Below the pieces are notes generated by a model. It saw only the letters and a list, made by a program, of their open reading frames with translations. It made no database searches and was not told the DNA's origin. A program made the position numbers and the translations under genes. A stretch of DNA of 64,000 bases from Haemaphysalis longicornis (lineage: Eukaryota; Arthropoda; Arachnida; Ixodida; Ixodidae), in the NCBI GenBank assembly GCA_013339765.2, contig CM023452.1, positions 157,550,977-157,614,976 on the forward strand, written 5' to 3'. Below, piece after piece: positions 12,581 through 23,612 of this stretch; positions within the stretch are counted from its first letter, which is position 1, and every line of letters begins with the position of its first letter.

Positions 12581-15500
12581 ACACGTACAGGGGGCACGCG
12601 ACACATGACGCCCTGCAGAAGCGACGGCCAAGGTGGCTAAAATGTCACACACCGAATTCGCCAACTTACCCCATGGGATGGTTCTCATCGTCCCAAACAA
12701 GCCCTACATAATCACCACAAACAACGACGTCATCGACGGGCTGTCAACGGAGAGGTGGAAAAGCTGAGTGTCGAGTCTTATATGATGTGTGGGCGAATTT
12801 TTCACGGTTTTACCGATAAGCATTTTAGCTTCGCCCCTCTCATCATCATTCACTTCGTGGAGATGGCGGGATTGTTTCCTTAACTTTAGGTGACGGGAGA
12901 GAGTGAAGTGCGGGTACATGGTAAACCGGAGCTCGCTCCCGGAACACTAAACGCAAGGAAATAAGGGAAAGGAAACATTTTGAAAAGTTGGTCGCCACAA
13001 GGTCGCGGCTCCTCTTTCGAACAGCACTTCGTTTTGACCAACAGAGTGAGCGCCGGTGTCTCGGACGGGAAGTGAAATTTTGCGTAGCTTTAATAAACCT
13101 TCAGCATTACGGAGAGTTGGAACCAAGAGATCAAGTGCGGGGTTATTACGATGCGCATTTCTTTAGTTTTTTTTCAGGTCGGAATGACTAATATGCTTCT
13201 GGTATTTGTTTGCCGTAGATTAAAGCGTTTTGTTACCCGTGCAAGCTGGGCTACTGTGGCTTAATGGGGAACGTGCCAGGAGGCGCGGGCAACGTCAGCG
13301 TTGGGAGGCAAGTGCAAGCCAACAGAGCATCGACGAGATGCTGACCTCAATGTTTACAAATGGCGTAACTTTAGGTTTTGTTGTTGAGAGTGTTTGGCAT
13401 TAGATAGAGATGTTGTTATCAAGTACGTGTATTTTTATGATATGTTTTTTGAATTCGGTGTTTTGTTATTCTGTTATTGGACGTGTTCACACTTCCTATC
13501 ATATTTATGGATCGCTATCAATAATCGCTTTGCTCAGAAAACAACTTTTCCATCGTTTCTGTCATTTTTTCAAGTTTGAGCGGAAAAAAGAGCTAGTAAA
13601 TTAAGTAATCCTAAACGAAAATGGAAGCGGGGCGCTGGTGCGCTTTAATTCAACTGCTAAATACAGCATTAAATTCTTCTACAAGCGATTATATAAAACG
13701 CCCAAAAACAGAAAAAAAATACCCCAAATGCAAGGTTCACCTTCTAACAACATGCCCCCTGAAAACTCCCAGCTGGAGGAATAATATACTCGCCCCTGAA
13801 AACTCCCATTCTAGTGGCAGTAAAATGAAACTCCCATATGCCTACTGCGAAAATCTGCGGAAATATTGGGGTTAAGCGACGCCCCATTGGAGGAGTTTTG
13901 AAAACTGCGAATTGGTACTGAGTTTTTCGACAAGCAATTTACTCCCATTTCTGCTTATTTGTGTGTGTGTGTACACCGGACGGCGTGGATAAAAAAATCA
14001 TAAGCTTTTCTACTCTGCGAAGAAGGAACAGCCGCGAAGCTGGGGGTATGGTTTACCTCAATCAATGCGTATATGCACGAAACAAAGCACATTTGTTAGA
14101 AATTCGTGAGTGAGCACAGCACCTAGGTATTTAGCTTATTCAAGCTTGAGAGGATAACAGTTTTATTCTAGCGGACAAAACATGGGGCTGTTCGTATTCC
14201 TGCCGGAGAAGCCGATGCGTTGACAGCAGACGGTAATCTCACAAAATTTACAACTTCTCTGTCAACCACGTAATCTGGGATGTGCACGAAACTCGGCGTA
14301 ATGTTAAATCCGTCTTAGCGATTAATTGTCCAGAAATTTTGTTTTTTGAATGGATTTCATTAAACAAGAGTTAGAGCCGTTTTATCTAACCATACTCACT
14401 CAGTAAACGGCCATGTACTCGAAGCAGACGGGAATCCTGCAACTTTTACAAATTCACTCGGAACTAACTTATTGTGGCAATTGAACAGAAGTAGGCATAA
14501 TATTACAGTAATCCTTGAGGCCAATTTTACTTCATTAGACTCGGAGCTACAGGCCTTCGCAGATATCAAGCATATCAACCACGTCAACTACAGCCGAAAG
14601 GCAGCTATATACAGCTTTGCCTCAAAAACTTCTACGCGTGGTGCCCCTGCAGTTGCCGGCCTACAATGGACAACCCGACTCCACATATGCCTACCAATCA
14701 ACAGTACGTGTTTTGTTTTCTACACTCCCCAGGGCCTGTTCGTTACTCTTGCCATTTTTCCCGAAATCAAAATTTTGCCCGGGAGCGTTTTAAAGATGAT
14801 AATCTTTCATCGGCGACTTGAGACTGCACGCCCAATCAATCCAATCTATTCATCCATCCGTCTACCCAATCTATCTATCCATATACCAAACGCACGCCCA
14901 ATGCTTGATCGTGCGTTGAATAGATGGACAGCGGCGAACGAAGGAACTCAAAATTAGAATAGGGGTTTCTTCTGTGTGCATGCTCTCAGTTATTATTTGT
15001 GGTTTACGGCTTCCAAATGTTTCTCAAGATCAGAATTTCCGTTGTTTGTTTTTTCATCGAAAGCAGGACATGGCGTCCAAGATATGAAATTTCGCGGGCC
15101 CAAAAAGAAGTAACAGCTTGCAGTCTTAAAACACACTCTTCTATCGGAAAAAGGAAAAAGAACCGGAATGGCTATTCTGTCCACCGGAAAAAAAAATCAT
15201 TCAGAACTCAATTTCTACAGCCCAACGAAGAAAAGTAGCTCGGACAGAAGATCCAACAGGACATTTCGAATAAAGATGAGAAATGCAGTCGGGTGAAAAA
15301 AAATGCTGCATGAGTATGCCAGAGCAGCAGCTTTGACCGTAATTGTGTTGAAATGAAGTGGAAAAGCGCTTTCAGCCTACTTCTTTTAAATGAAAACGAA
15401 TGTTCCCTCAAACTACTAGGGAGGGTGCTTGTTTGGGGGGATACTGCAAAATGAAAGCAATCATTGGTTCCCGTCCATTTCGATGCGTACGCCGTATAAA

Positions 15501-15800
15501 TGGTTCTTTTCTTTCTTTTTTGTTTGCTTGGGGTTCGCCAGCTGCGGCCGTAATTGTTTTCCAACGGATTCCAAGTGAACGTTTGCGTCAGATAAATAAA
15601 AAAGGAGCATGAAGGGGTTTAAATCATGTTCATTTTTGAGAAAACCCGAAAGTATCCGTCGAGCACAGCTTTTCAGCTCTCCTCAATCCCGCTTTAAGAA
15701 TAGTATATATATAGGACAAAAGTGGAAAAACGTGCCCATCAAAAAAAAAAATCACACAGCATTAGTGCGCAAGCCTTGTGTCACTTTAGATGGATAGATT
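12581..15800. other. Long unassigned stretch with small local repeats
   Basis: No gene is supported. It contains two copies of a CCCCTGAAAACTCCCA unit (from about 13756 and 13793) with a partly inverted relative at about 13893-13905 (GGAGTTTTGAAAAC), a short GT run near 13960, and an ATCC-like patch at about 14830-14882. The longest frame (14472-14957, +) has no recognisable motif. Confidence 0.35.
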
Positions 15801-15803
15801 ATT

Positions 15804-15862
<59 letters not shown>

Positions 15863-15866
15863 TTTT
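15801..15866. repeat. (TTTA)n microsatellite
   Basis: A clean tetranucleotide run just upstream of the RT relic at 16 kb. It may be the tail of a minus-strand retroposon whose body would follow at 15867-15960, but that body was not identified. Confidence 0.9.
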
Positions 15867-15997
15867 ACCTCCGCAATTGGTCCTGTTGATCCGAGAACAC
15901 GCGTTCGTTCCCGTACCCGGCGGCTGTTTCCCTGATTGAGGCGAAAAAAAAAACGCTTCATTAAAATATTTTAACGTCCATTAAAGATCCGCACACC

Positions 15998-16420
15998 ATG
16001 CTAGGCTTCACGCGGGGTCTTGCGACACGGAATCTCGTTTGGCAAGTTCAACATGAGATTATTATCCCACCCTACAAGATAGATAAAACCGCTGTTTCAG
16101 CACTACATCTCTCCAAAGCCTTTGACGGAGTCTCACCGAGCTACACTCCAAAATCTTGCAATGACTAACCAAGGCCAACGGGTTTACACTGATATTAAAA
16201 AATTCCTTACTGACCGTACTCCCGTTATGCACGTCGGTGGCTTAGTATCAGATACCATTAACATGCCCTAACTTGGTACCACCTCAACGAGCAGTCTTTT
16301 CTGCTCTAGATTTAAATCTGGCTCTCCTTAATCTCCTTAAGCGTGTGTAGCTCAATCTCCACATCCTATGCATAGTCTCTATGCTAATAAAAAAAACCCC
16401 TGGTGACCCGCAGGTATATA
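15998..16420 (+). pseudogene. Non-LTR RT relic (I-like)
   Basis: Readable in pieces on the plus strand: MLGFTRGLATRNLVWQVQHE, then AVSALHLSKAFDGVSPSYT (the palm motif that normally reads DxxKAFDxVSH), then GQRVYTDIKKFLTDRTPVMH and VGGLVSDTINMP, and LDLNLALLNLLKRV after a frame change. The order equals fingers-palm of I-clade reverse transcriptases. The first catalytic Asp position reads His (LHLSKAFD), stops and frameshifts are frequent, and the YADD region is decayed. It ends next to the left arm of the inverted repeat at 16437. Confidence 0.65.
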
Positions 16421-16436
16421 CCAGAATTTCACCGGG

Positions 16437-17308
16437 TTGGCCATTTTCTAACGATCGAGGCGCCACCTGGCGGGAATTTCTTGGGGAGTGCGGGGCGAGC
16501 ACACGACGTCGCAGCCCCGCGCTGTGGCTCCATGCCGAGCGTGGATATCAGACGTGCAGGCGGCATTGAAAATCGGTAAGTGTCATTTATTCAGTACGTC
16601 TGCAGCGACATGTTCAATAGTCCTTTAATAAGGAGAAAGCTCAAATCGTCCGAGAGCTGTCATATTTCCCCATAAGTTTCATTCCCAACTCGCTAATGCG
16701 GTGGGCCACCCAACATGCGCTTTGTCCTGAGGAGGGTTGCCTGTGAGGCTACGTTTCAGCGTGCCAGCAGGACGCCCGACTTTTCATCCCCAATTGATGT
16801 TTGTTTTCATAATTGTGGGCAGGTTGCCGTCCTTGCTTGTACTTGGCGATATACAGAAGCTACTCATCCGGGCGTGATTACGCCGTTGTTGGCTGCACTA
16901 ACAATCAGCGTCAGCGCCAAGTGCTCATGCAAGAAACGTGTGAAGTGCACCACGACAAAAGAAGTGTCTGCACGTGCGGAGTCTATTCGCTGAAACAAAT
17001 TTCCTGCGCTCCTTGAGTGCCGCCGCGAATTGGTCGTCGTGCCGAATCCGAAAGACTTCGAACTGAGCAAATGGGCCACAACACGTACGGTCGTACGCTG
17101 CTTTGCGAAGCGCTGTTTATTCACCCTCATGCTAATCCTATCAGCACGTTTCTGTTCTCTGAGGCATGTTCTGTTTATTTCATCGACGGGAAGCAGACAA
17201 AAACAGTCCGGGTACCTATGCTTCAGCTCGGGTATACAAAAAAGGTGAGCCGAAAGCAAAATAAAAGCGTCGCGGTGGCGGAGATCGCTCGGTCGTGCCA
17301 GGAAATAT
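16437..17308 (+). repeat. Left arm of a large imperfect inverted repeat
   Basis: The arm aligns along its length to the reverse complement of 17669-18577, with a spacer of about 360 bases. Both begin with CCAT(G/T)TTCTAACGATC and CGCCACCTGGCGGG, and both end at GTCGTG...AAATAT. The arm contains a promoter-like 5' region, a probable splice donor at 16575 (AAAATCG|GTAAGTG), an acceptor near 16821 (TTGTGGGCAG|G), and THAP-domain coding sequence. Confidence 0.8.
16851..17260 (+). pseudogene. THAP-domain gene fragment, left copy
   Basis: The translated frame gives YAVVGCTNNQRQRQVLMQET, then CEVHHDK, CTCGVYSLKQ, and after a frame change CSVYFIDGKQT and PMLQLGYTKK. This is the layout of arthropod THAP zinc fingers (C2CH DNA-binding domains): a first Cys in AVVGC, EETCEVH, a CxCxxP-like segment, a CxxHF-like segment and the closing LGY box. 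THAP proteins are DNA-binding regulators or domesticated P-element-type transposases. Here the start codon has become ATA (16851-16853), the second Cys/His site reads CSVYF rather than CxxHF, and a stop lies near 17015. So it is a pseudogene or a misread exon. The mirrored copy at 17718-18172 keeps the ATG. Confidence 0.6.
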
Positions 17309-17668
17309 CTGTTCGCGGTTCCTACCCGGCGCTAAAACGCTAAAGTTCTTTTAGGCAAGCTAACGGCCCTGAAATCTTGGCTTATCTACTAAGTTGCCCC
17401 TGTTTGGAATCAGCAAATAGTGTCATACGGCGGTAGATATTCTTAAAACATGTTTTACTTTTATGAGCATGTCTGCACAGCTACAACAAATATTTCAGGG
17501 ACTGGTTTAACAACCAACTCAGTATGAGGTATGGGAGCTCAAAAAATGACAACACGTTCCCTTACTGACATCAGTAAGCCATACTTTGAAATTTGCACTA
17601 CCGCGTGCGCGATCTGAGGCATTTGCTTATTGCGCCAACCCACTTACCTCTGAGCGTACGTAGCAGGC
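17309..17668. other. Spacer of the inverted repeat
   Basis: About 360 bases separate the two arms. No coding sense or recognised repeat was seen. In a transcript it would be the loop of a very long hairpin. Confidence 0.5.
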
Positions 17669-18577
17669 ATATTTGCCGACACGACCGGGCAGGCTCGGCC
17701 ACTGCTACGCTTTTATTTCACTTTTGGTTCAACTTTCTCGCGTACCCGATCTGCAGCATAGGTGTCCGGTTCGTTTTTGTCTTCTTCCCGTCGATAAAAT
17801 GAACAGAACGTACCTCAAGAGAACTGAAAAGGCCGATAAGGTTTGAGCATTAGGCTAAATAAACAGCGCTTCCAAAAGCAGCGTACGACCAGTACTTATT
17901 CGGGCAAATTTGCTAAGCTTCGAAGTCCTTCTGATTCAGCACGACGACCAATTTGCGGTGGGACTTAAGGGACGTAGAGAATTTGTGTAGCTTCGGAAAT
18001 CGTCCAGCATAGGACGTAGGAAATTTGTGAAATGTTCGACTCCGCACATGCGGAGACTTCTATTGTCGTGGTGCACTGCCCACGTTTCTTCCATAGCCAA
18101 TTTGCGCTAACGCTGTTTGTTGGTGCATCCAACAACGGCGTAACCACGGCCGTACGAGTAGCTCCTGTCCATCGCCAAGTAAACCCAATGACGGCAACCT
18201 GCCCACAATTAAGAAAATAAACAAAAACTGGTGGCAAAAAAATGGGGCGTCCTGCTTGCAAGGGGAAACGTAGCCTCACAGCTACCCACGCCAGTACAAA
18301 ACGCGTTTGGAGTGGTCGGCAGCCTTTGCGGTTTGGGAACGGAATTTATGGGCAACCCTGACAGCTCGCGGACGCTATGAACGTTCCCCTTAAAGCACTG
18401 TTGAACTTGTCGCTGCTGACGTACCGAAAAAATGACACTTATTGATTTTCGATGCCGCCTGGACGTCTGATGTTTCGCGCGGCACGGTAAAACAGCGTTG
18501 GACTGCATTGTAGTGTACTCACCCCGCAATCCCCAAAAAATGCCCGCCAGGTGGCGTCTGGATCGTTAGAACATGGC
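17669..18577 (-). repeat. Right arm of the large inverted repeat
   Basis: This is the mirror of 16437-17308. On the minus strand it starts with a YY1-like GCCGCCATGTT site, CTAACGATC, and CGCCACCTGGCGGG, then the exon 1 equivalent. The splice donor position reads ATAAGTG instead of the left arm's GTAAGTG. The acceptor (TTGTGGGCAG|G, near 18202) is the same. The sequence difference between arms is easily visible, so this is an old duplication and not an assembly mirror artefact. Confidence 0.8.
17718..18172 (-). pseudogene. THAP-domain gene fragment, right copy
   Basis: From an ATG at 18172 the minus strand reads MDRSYSYGRGYAVVGCTN, then a stop, MEETWAVHHDNR, and further on SVHFIDGKKT and PMLQIGYARK, ending at TGA 17718-17720. 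The domain order equals the left copy. The HF pair of the C-terminal zinc site is kept here (SVHFIDGK), while the Cys of EETC has become Trp. A small insertion (about 40 bases, near 17975-18010) and a stop break the frame. A duplicated THAP 5' region with both copies now dead is the simplest reading. Confidence 0.6.
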
Positions 18578-20845
18578 GGCGGCTAGTGCACGATGGATAT
18601 TCTTATCTAGAGCCATGCGCAAACTGAGGAGGCGCTTCGATCAGATAGAGACATCTTCATAGCCTAAGTGGCAAGTGGCCGGCCTTGCATGCTCCACAAG
18701 TCGGAGCTCTTGACCCTCCCTGCTCCCGCCGGTCAGCCGGGGCGGCCGCTGGTTTGTCGAAACTCCCGCTCGACTCCCAGCTCGCATGGCAGGTGTTTGC
18801 GCATAAAAACACTACGGAAGGATAACAATGAGCTTTTAATGCACTGCAAAGACGTAGGCTGTGCGGGGGTTGCGCAGAACTGAAACGACTTGCCTGGAGA
18901 AGTTTGAAAGCTTAAAAATTAAACAGCGCTATGTTGAGGCGCCTATTCTCCTAAAATGAACACGCTCAGCCCAATCTTCAATTTAGTAAATTTCAGGTCG
19001 TTGAGAGCAGAATATCTTAAAGCGGAGTTTTTTTCAGCTTACATCACCCCTAACGAGTAACTTGCCAAGCCGTCTTTTTGCTATCAAAGCAATGGGTTGA
19101 AATTAGCCCCCAGAAAGTACATGTGCCAGGCCATCTTCCACTTTATTTGCAAATGCAAATGAATCATAGATAATATGTGTTTCTTTCAAAGACTTGTGGA
19201 TTGGGCTGACAATCCGCGCTACCAAATTATCCGCCCTCTCTAATATTCGATCACTAGGGATCAGCCTAACTTGTCACCCATCTTATAAGAAGCTGCGCGA
19301 AGAGGCAAAACAGCGATGAAGAGCCCGCGGCTCGAGGTATTGCGGAAAAGGGGAGCCAGTGCTTGCGAGCTAGCAGACGAACAAAGCGCGTTCTGGAAGG
19401 AATAAAATGCACAAAATAGCGGATCACCATTTCCCAGAATGTACAAGATAGCAGAATCCAGTCTGCAGGCCCCGAATGAAGCTACCGGAAATATCCTGGC
19501 CAATCGCAAACTTGGGCTCTAAGATTGAAGACGCGTAGTGATTAAACACTGTTTCCGAGAGTCTACTCCGGTCACCTCCGTGTCTCTGTTCACCTTTCTG
19601 CGTTATACTCCCGCTGTTCTCGCTCCTGCCAACGTACGTTCTCCGCTTTGCTCCCTACTTCGCAGAGAGAGGAAGATTAAGCGTTCCGTCGCACCCTTAG
19701 CTGCGAAGATTGGCCTCGAAGACAGGGACCCGTAATTTAAATTCGCGAATGAGTACAAGAAAAACATTAGGCAAAGGAAATGAGTAGAAACGTAGTGCGG
19801 GTAAAAACGTGTCTGTTCTTTCAGCGGTTCTTTTTTTCGTCTTTGTATATGTACACCAGGTTCTTACTCGGTCTCCAAAACTCTGCGTTGCCATCGTGGC
19901 CACCTACATGCGAGGCTACTGAACGGCCAGGCAAACGGTCAAGCCTAATTTAGCGTACGTGAAACTATCCATTACTGTTCCACGGGCTTTGGAAAATAAT
20001 TCTGATTAGTTTGTTCGGGCTGGGCGAGATACTCAGAGACATCAAGAAGGTTGCAAATAAGAGAGACTGGCAGTAGCGTCTTTATTTTTAGCGCGATATC
20101 AGTGTTATGCTACCGCTGCCAATTTCACGAGAGTGGAAAATCGTTCAGCCCGTAATGCACGCCGTATTTTCCGAATGATCATCCACTGGCGCACGGTTTC
20201 GGGAAGGGAAGGCGTTGTATCCGATGGGACTACGTTAGGCCAAGCGTTGACGTCTAACGTGGACAACTGGTAGCCACAGTCTGATGTTCAACGAGTAAGA
20301 CGTTGCTTGGGACGCCTTAAAGCTCAACTAGAGGTCACCTCAATGTAAGTCTAAGCATAACATTAGGTCTAACGTCACTTTTTGAAGTCGAACGCCGTCA
20401 ACGGGTACCCATTTAGATAAGTACTTATTCGACCTAATTTCAATCATCCGGCGGTGATGATTATGACTTTGTTTGGTCCATAACTAGTAGGAAAGAGTAA
20501 GGGAAAGTGGCAGTCTTTCTGCATTCCTCTTCTCGAGATGGTGGAGTGAATTCCTTCAATACAGGTTGACGATGTAGACCTCCAAACGGGAATTTGGGCG
20601 TCAGCTGTAGGGAATACCCGACATCGGCTGCTGTAGTTCTAACATAGTGATACACCCACCCACAGCTATGCGAATTCCCGCGTAATTTTATTCGAAACGC
20701 TTAATTAGAGAGTTTTAGTATAGCGGGAGCTAGCGTGTGGAGCCCGCAATTGCGCTTGCGCTCCGCAAACGTTTTCTACCAACCCCGCTTTTAGTACTGC
20801 GCCAGCAACGCTCCGCTAGTAGCGTGGTCCTGCTGATGATGGTGA
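18578..20845. other. Long unassigned stretch
   Basis: No domain, SINE head or repeat copy was recognised. Frames are under 85 codons and overlap on both strands. Confidence 0.3.
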
Positions 20846-21394
20846 TTATTGTGGCCAGAAACACTTTGTATCGGGTGGACACCGAAATGTCCAGGCCAGG
20901 TGAAAAAAGTTTACAAAATAAATATAAAACAGAAAAAAAGCGGCCGTTATGCCCATAGTCACTGCACCGTCCCCACCAGCGAGAAGGCTCAGTGTCGTCG
21001 CTAGCGCCATGTAGGATATCAACAAATAACTATAATTGCGCAAGCCAACCAGCCCATACAAACGCGACCAAAGGTAAATGGCGGTATCGCCCACACCGAC
21101 CGGTTGTGTTCGGTACGGCTTGGCACAGCGATACAGTGAAGTACAGTCTAGTATTCTGTGCGACCGTATGTACCCGTCAGCAACGCGAGATCGTCGGTGA
21201 AGGCGGGGCGCCGCGCACAGAACCATTCCGGGAGGCAGCGGCCAGCGGGGGCAGGCCGTCTTGAGAAAACAGGTTTCGCGAGACCACCGCCAGCCGCGCG
21301 CCGCCCGCAACGCCGCAAAGTACCGCCCGCAAACTCTGGAATAGTGTCCGTCCGCAAAACGCAAATCCTCCTTTTGCAGACTGCGCATGCGCAC
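20846..21394 (-). CDS. Uncertain 182-codon open frame in a GC-rich block
   Basis: This is one of the longest open frames in the window. The N-terminal two thirds are rich in Arg, Cys and Ala, as expected from antisense GC-rich DNA. The C-terminal third holds two hydrophobic stretches (SYLLISYMALATTLSLLAGG and ITAAFFLFYIYFVNFFHLAW), which would be membrane segments if expressed. No family is recognised. The plus strand is also open in places. The start codon sits on an NRF-1-like palindrome. I regard it as more likely chance than gene, but list it because of its length and hydrophobic tail. Confidence 0.15.
   Translation of the reverse strand: MRMRSLQKEDLRFADGHYSRVCGRYFAALRAARGWRWSRETCFLKTACPRWPLPPGMVLCAAPRLHRRSRVADGYIRSHRILDCTSLYRCAKPYRTQPVGVGDTAIYLWSRLYGLVGLRNYSYLLISYMALATTLSLLAGGDGAVTMGITAAFFLFYIYFVNFFHLAWTFRCPPDTKCFWPQ
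21382..21393. promoter_or_regulatory. NRF-1-like palindrome TGCGCATGCGCA
   Basis: A perfect 12-base palindrome equal to the classic NRF-1/Ewg core lies at the edge of a CpG-rich patch (about 21150-21480). It could mark a promoter. No transcript or gene beside it is identified. Confidence 0.3.
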
Positions 21395-21984
21395 TGGGGC
21401 ACGCGCAAGGAATAGCGCGCGCTAAACGCTAGCTCCCGCTAATGTATACTTCTGCAGAGCGCGTCGCAAGACTCGCAACAGACTCTGCCACACGCGATGC
21501 ATACTCAGACATGCTTCAAACAATAAAAAAAAATAAAACCATGGATAAATCAAGTAACCTGAGCGGAAGCACTGACAGTGTCGACCGCAACAAGTATGAG
21601 CCCGTATTCTGAATCTGTTCGTAATCTGTTTCAAGCCCAAAGAGTATTGCATTCCCGCGGTGTTATATTGACAACCGCATTCTAGAAGGAGTGTATCCTG
21701 CTTTCTCACGGCCATATTTGTAGTAGGCGCAGCAATACATTATGTACTTTTCGTAAGAAAGTGTAACACAATTTTTTAGCGCTTTGATTAAGAGTGTTTT
21801 CAACTCCCGTATTATTATATCGTTTGGACATCCCGTAGCGAGGTTTCCATGGGAACTGTTAAGAACACATCTCCCCCCCCCCAACAAACACAAAGGAGCT
21901 AACAAAAAAAAACACAGCAAACCAAGCAACCTATAAAGACGATAAGTTTGAGCAGTGAAACAAGGAGTATAGGGATAACTAACT

Positions 21985-22077
21985 AATTAGCAAACTCACT
22001 GAGTGACTTGCTAACTGACTGACTACCTTACTAACTAACTGACAAACTAACTTAGTAAATAAATAAATACATAAATA

Positions 22078-22132
<55 letters not shown>

Positions 22133-22134
22133 AT
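21985..22134. repeat. Degenerate tetranucleotide run ending in (AAAT)n
   Basis: CTAACTGACTAACTAAC-like units (21985-22054) pass into a clean AAAT run at 22055-22134. It gives a false Tyr-Leu-Phe-Ile repeat frame on the minus strand. Confidence 0.9.
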
Positions 22135-23472
22135 ATTATATTTGAGGCAATAATGTGAAACAACAGAAGACAAGAAACAAACTATGCTGCGACTCCTCAT
22201 TTTGCGTTAACACCTCTTCTTTTGTATGAAGCAGTATCGCTTCCTATTATCGAAAACCAAACCACCCAAGCTTTAATCTCGTTCAAAGAAGAAAATTTCA
22301 CTACGGAATTCGGACAGAAATAGAAACAAGTGAAAAACAAATTCACAACTCTCCGAAAGCAAAGCAACAAACACCGCGCAATGGGGACCTAACGCGTAAA
22401 CCGAGAATTTATCGTTGGGTGTTCTTACAAAGTGCGCGAGCGAAATAGCCAAACGTGCTGCTTTGGTTCCGTATAGTCCGTCAACTCGTGGCGGCAGAGA
22501 AAACGGGCGAAACCAGAAACGGAACGCCGCCGGAGCTCACTGTTGTGCGGTAACTGGACACCCCCTGAAAAAAAGGGTTGCACTCTGGCGGGAATTTCGA
22601 ATTGCGGATAACTGTTCCGCCGTATTGAAAACTGAGCGAGCCGGTGATGGCGTTGTAGGGGAGAAGGGAGAAACGGGCATATCGAGCAATTGCACGACAC
22701 GAATCAATAAGAAAAGTGTAACAACAAAAAATAAAAAAAAACACTTGCCATTTTGCTCCGGGTACGGGGGAAGGGGCAGCGGAGCTTTTGGTAGGTTATT
22801 GGTTGGCCACAAACTCGCGTTCAAACCACGCAGTCATGCCGGGAAGCGTTCGACGTGGTTTTGAGTAGGCTTTACAGTGGAACACAGGGTGTCGGAAAGC
22901 TAGCTGACTAACAGTGGTCACGTTTACGCGCTAACGCTTAAAGTGGTCACGTCAAAGTTGTCTTCACTTCTAAACATCAATGCTCTTCTGGGAAGAGATT
23001 TTCACGGGCAATTTACAGTCTATATAAAACTATAAAATGCCGGGGATCACCAGGGGGCCAAAGCTATGCGCCGAAGAGAGGAGGGCAGCGTATTTTATTG
23101 TGTGACAAACAAAAAAAAACAACCAAAAACGGGAGAGATGGCTTGCAAAAAATAGATCCACTGTAACAACGAGCACAGCCCGTTGAAAAAGAAGATTCCT
23201 GACAAAACGGTGGCGCCGATGAAGTGTGGAAATGACGTCACGTGATACGGGGGAACAGTTACGGAGAAAGTACAGCTCCTTTTTGTCTAGTGCCGGCTGT
23301 CATAGTTTCTTTCAATTCTACTCAATTATTTCATTCCGCGCGTTTATACAGAGAAAAGATTTGTTTCAGAAACAGCTGGGCCAGTAGAAGGCTGCTAGTA
23401 GTGGGCTCTGCAATTCGTGAAAGCACCAACACCATGTAAATTCCGACCATAAGATGCCGCTTTTGTGATCTA
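22135..23472. other. Unassigned stretch
   Basis: No gene was recognised. The frame at 22415-22864 (+, 149 codons) is Lys/Arg/Gly-rich with conflicting frames on the other strand and no motif. Short poly-A runs lie near 22732 and 23112. Confidence 0.3.
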
Positions 23473-23612
23473 GGCGAAAAGCAAAAACACCCGTGTGTAC
23501 GAGATTTCAGCGCGCGTTCAATATCCCCAGGTGGTCAAAATTAATCCGGAGCCCTCCCCTACGGCGCCCCTCATCGCCTCGTTGCGTCGGCGCCTTAAAC
23601 GCTAGAATAAAT
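23473..23612 (+). repeat. Ruka-like SINE body fragment
   Basis: It matches the body of the SINE at 9.4 kb: GGCGAAAAGCAAAAACACCC, GTGTACGAGATTTCAG, GCGCGTTCAATATCCCCAGG, TGGTCAAAATTAATCCGGAG, CCCTCCCCTACGGCGCCCCT. The tRNA-like head is missing, so this is a truncated copy. Confidence 0.7.

Noticed and set aside
22415..22864. 149-codon plus-strand frame
   Set aside because: Basic, low-information composition, contradicted by three overlapping minus-strand frames, and no motif.
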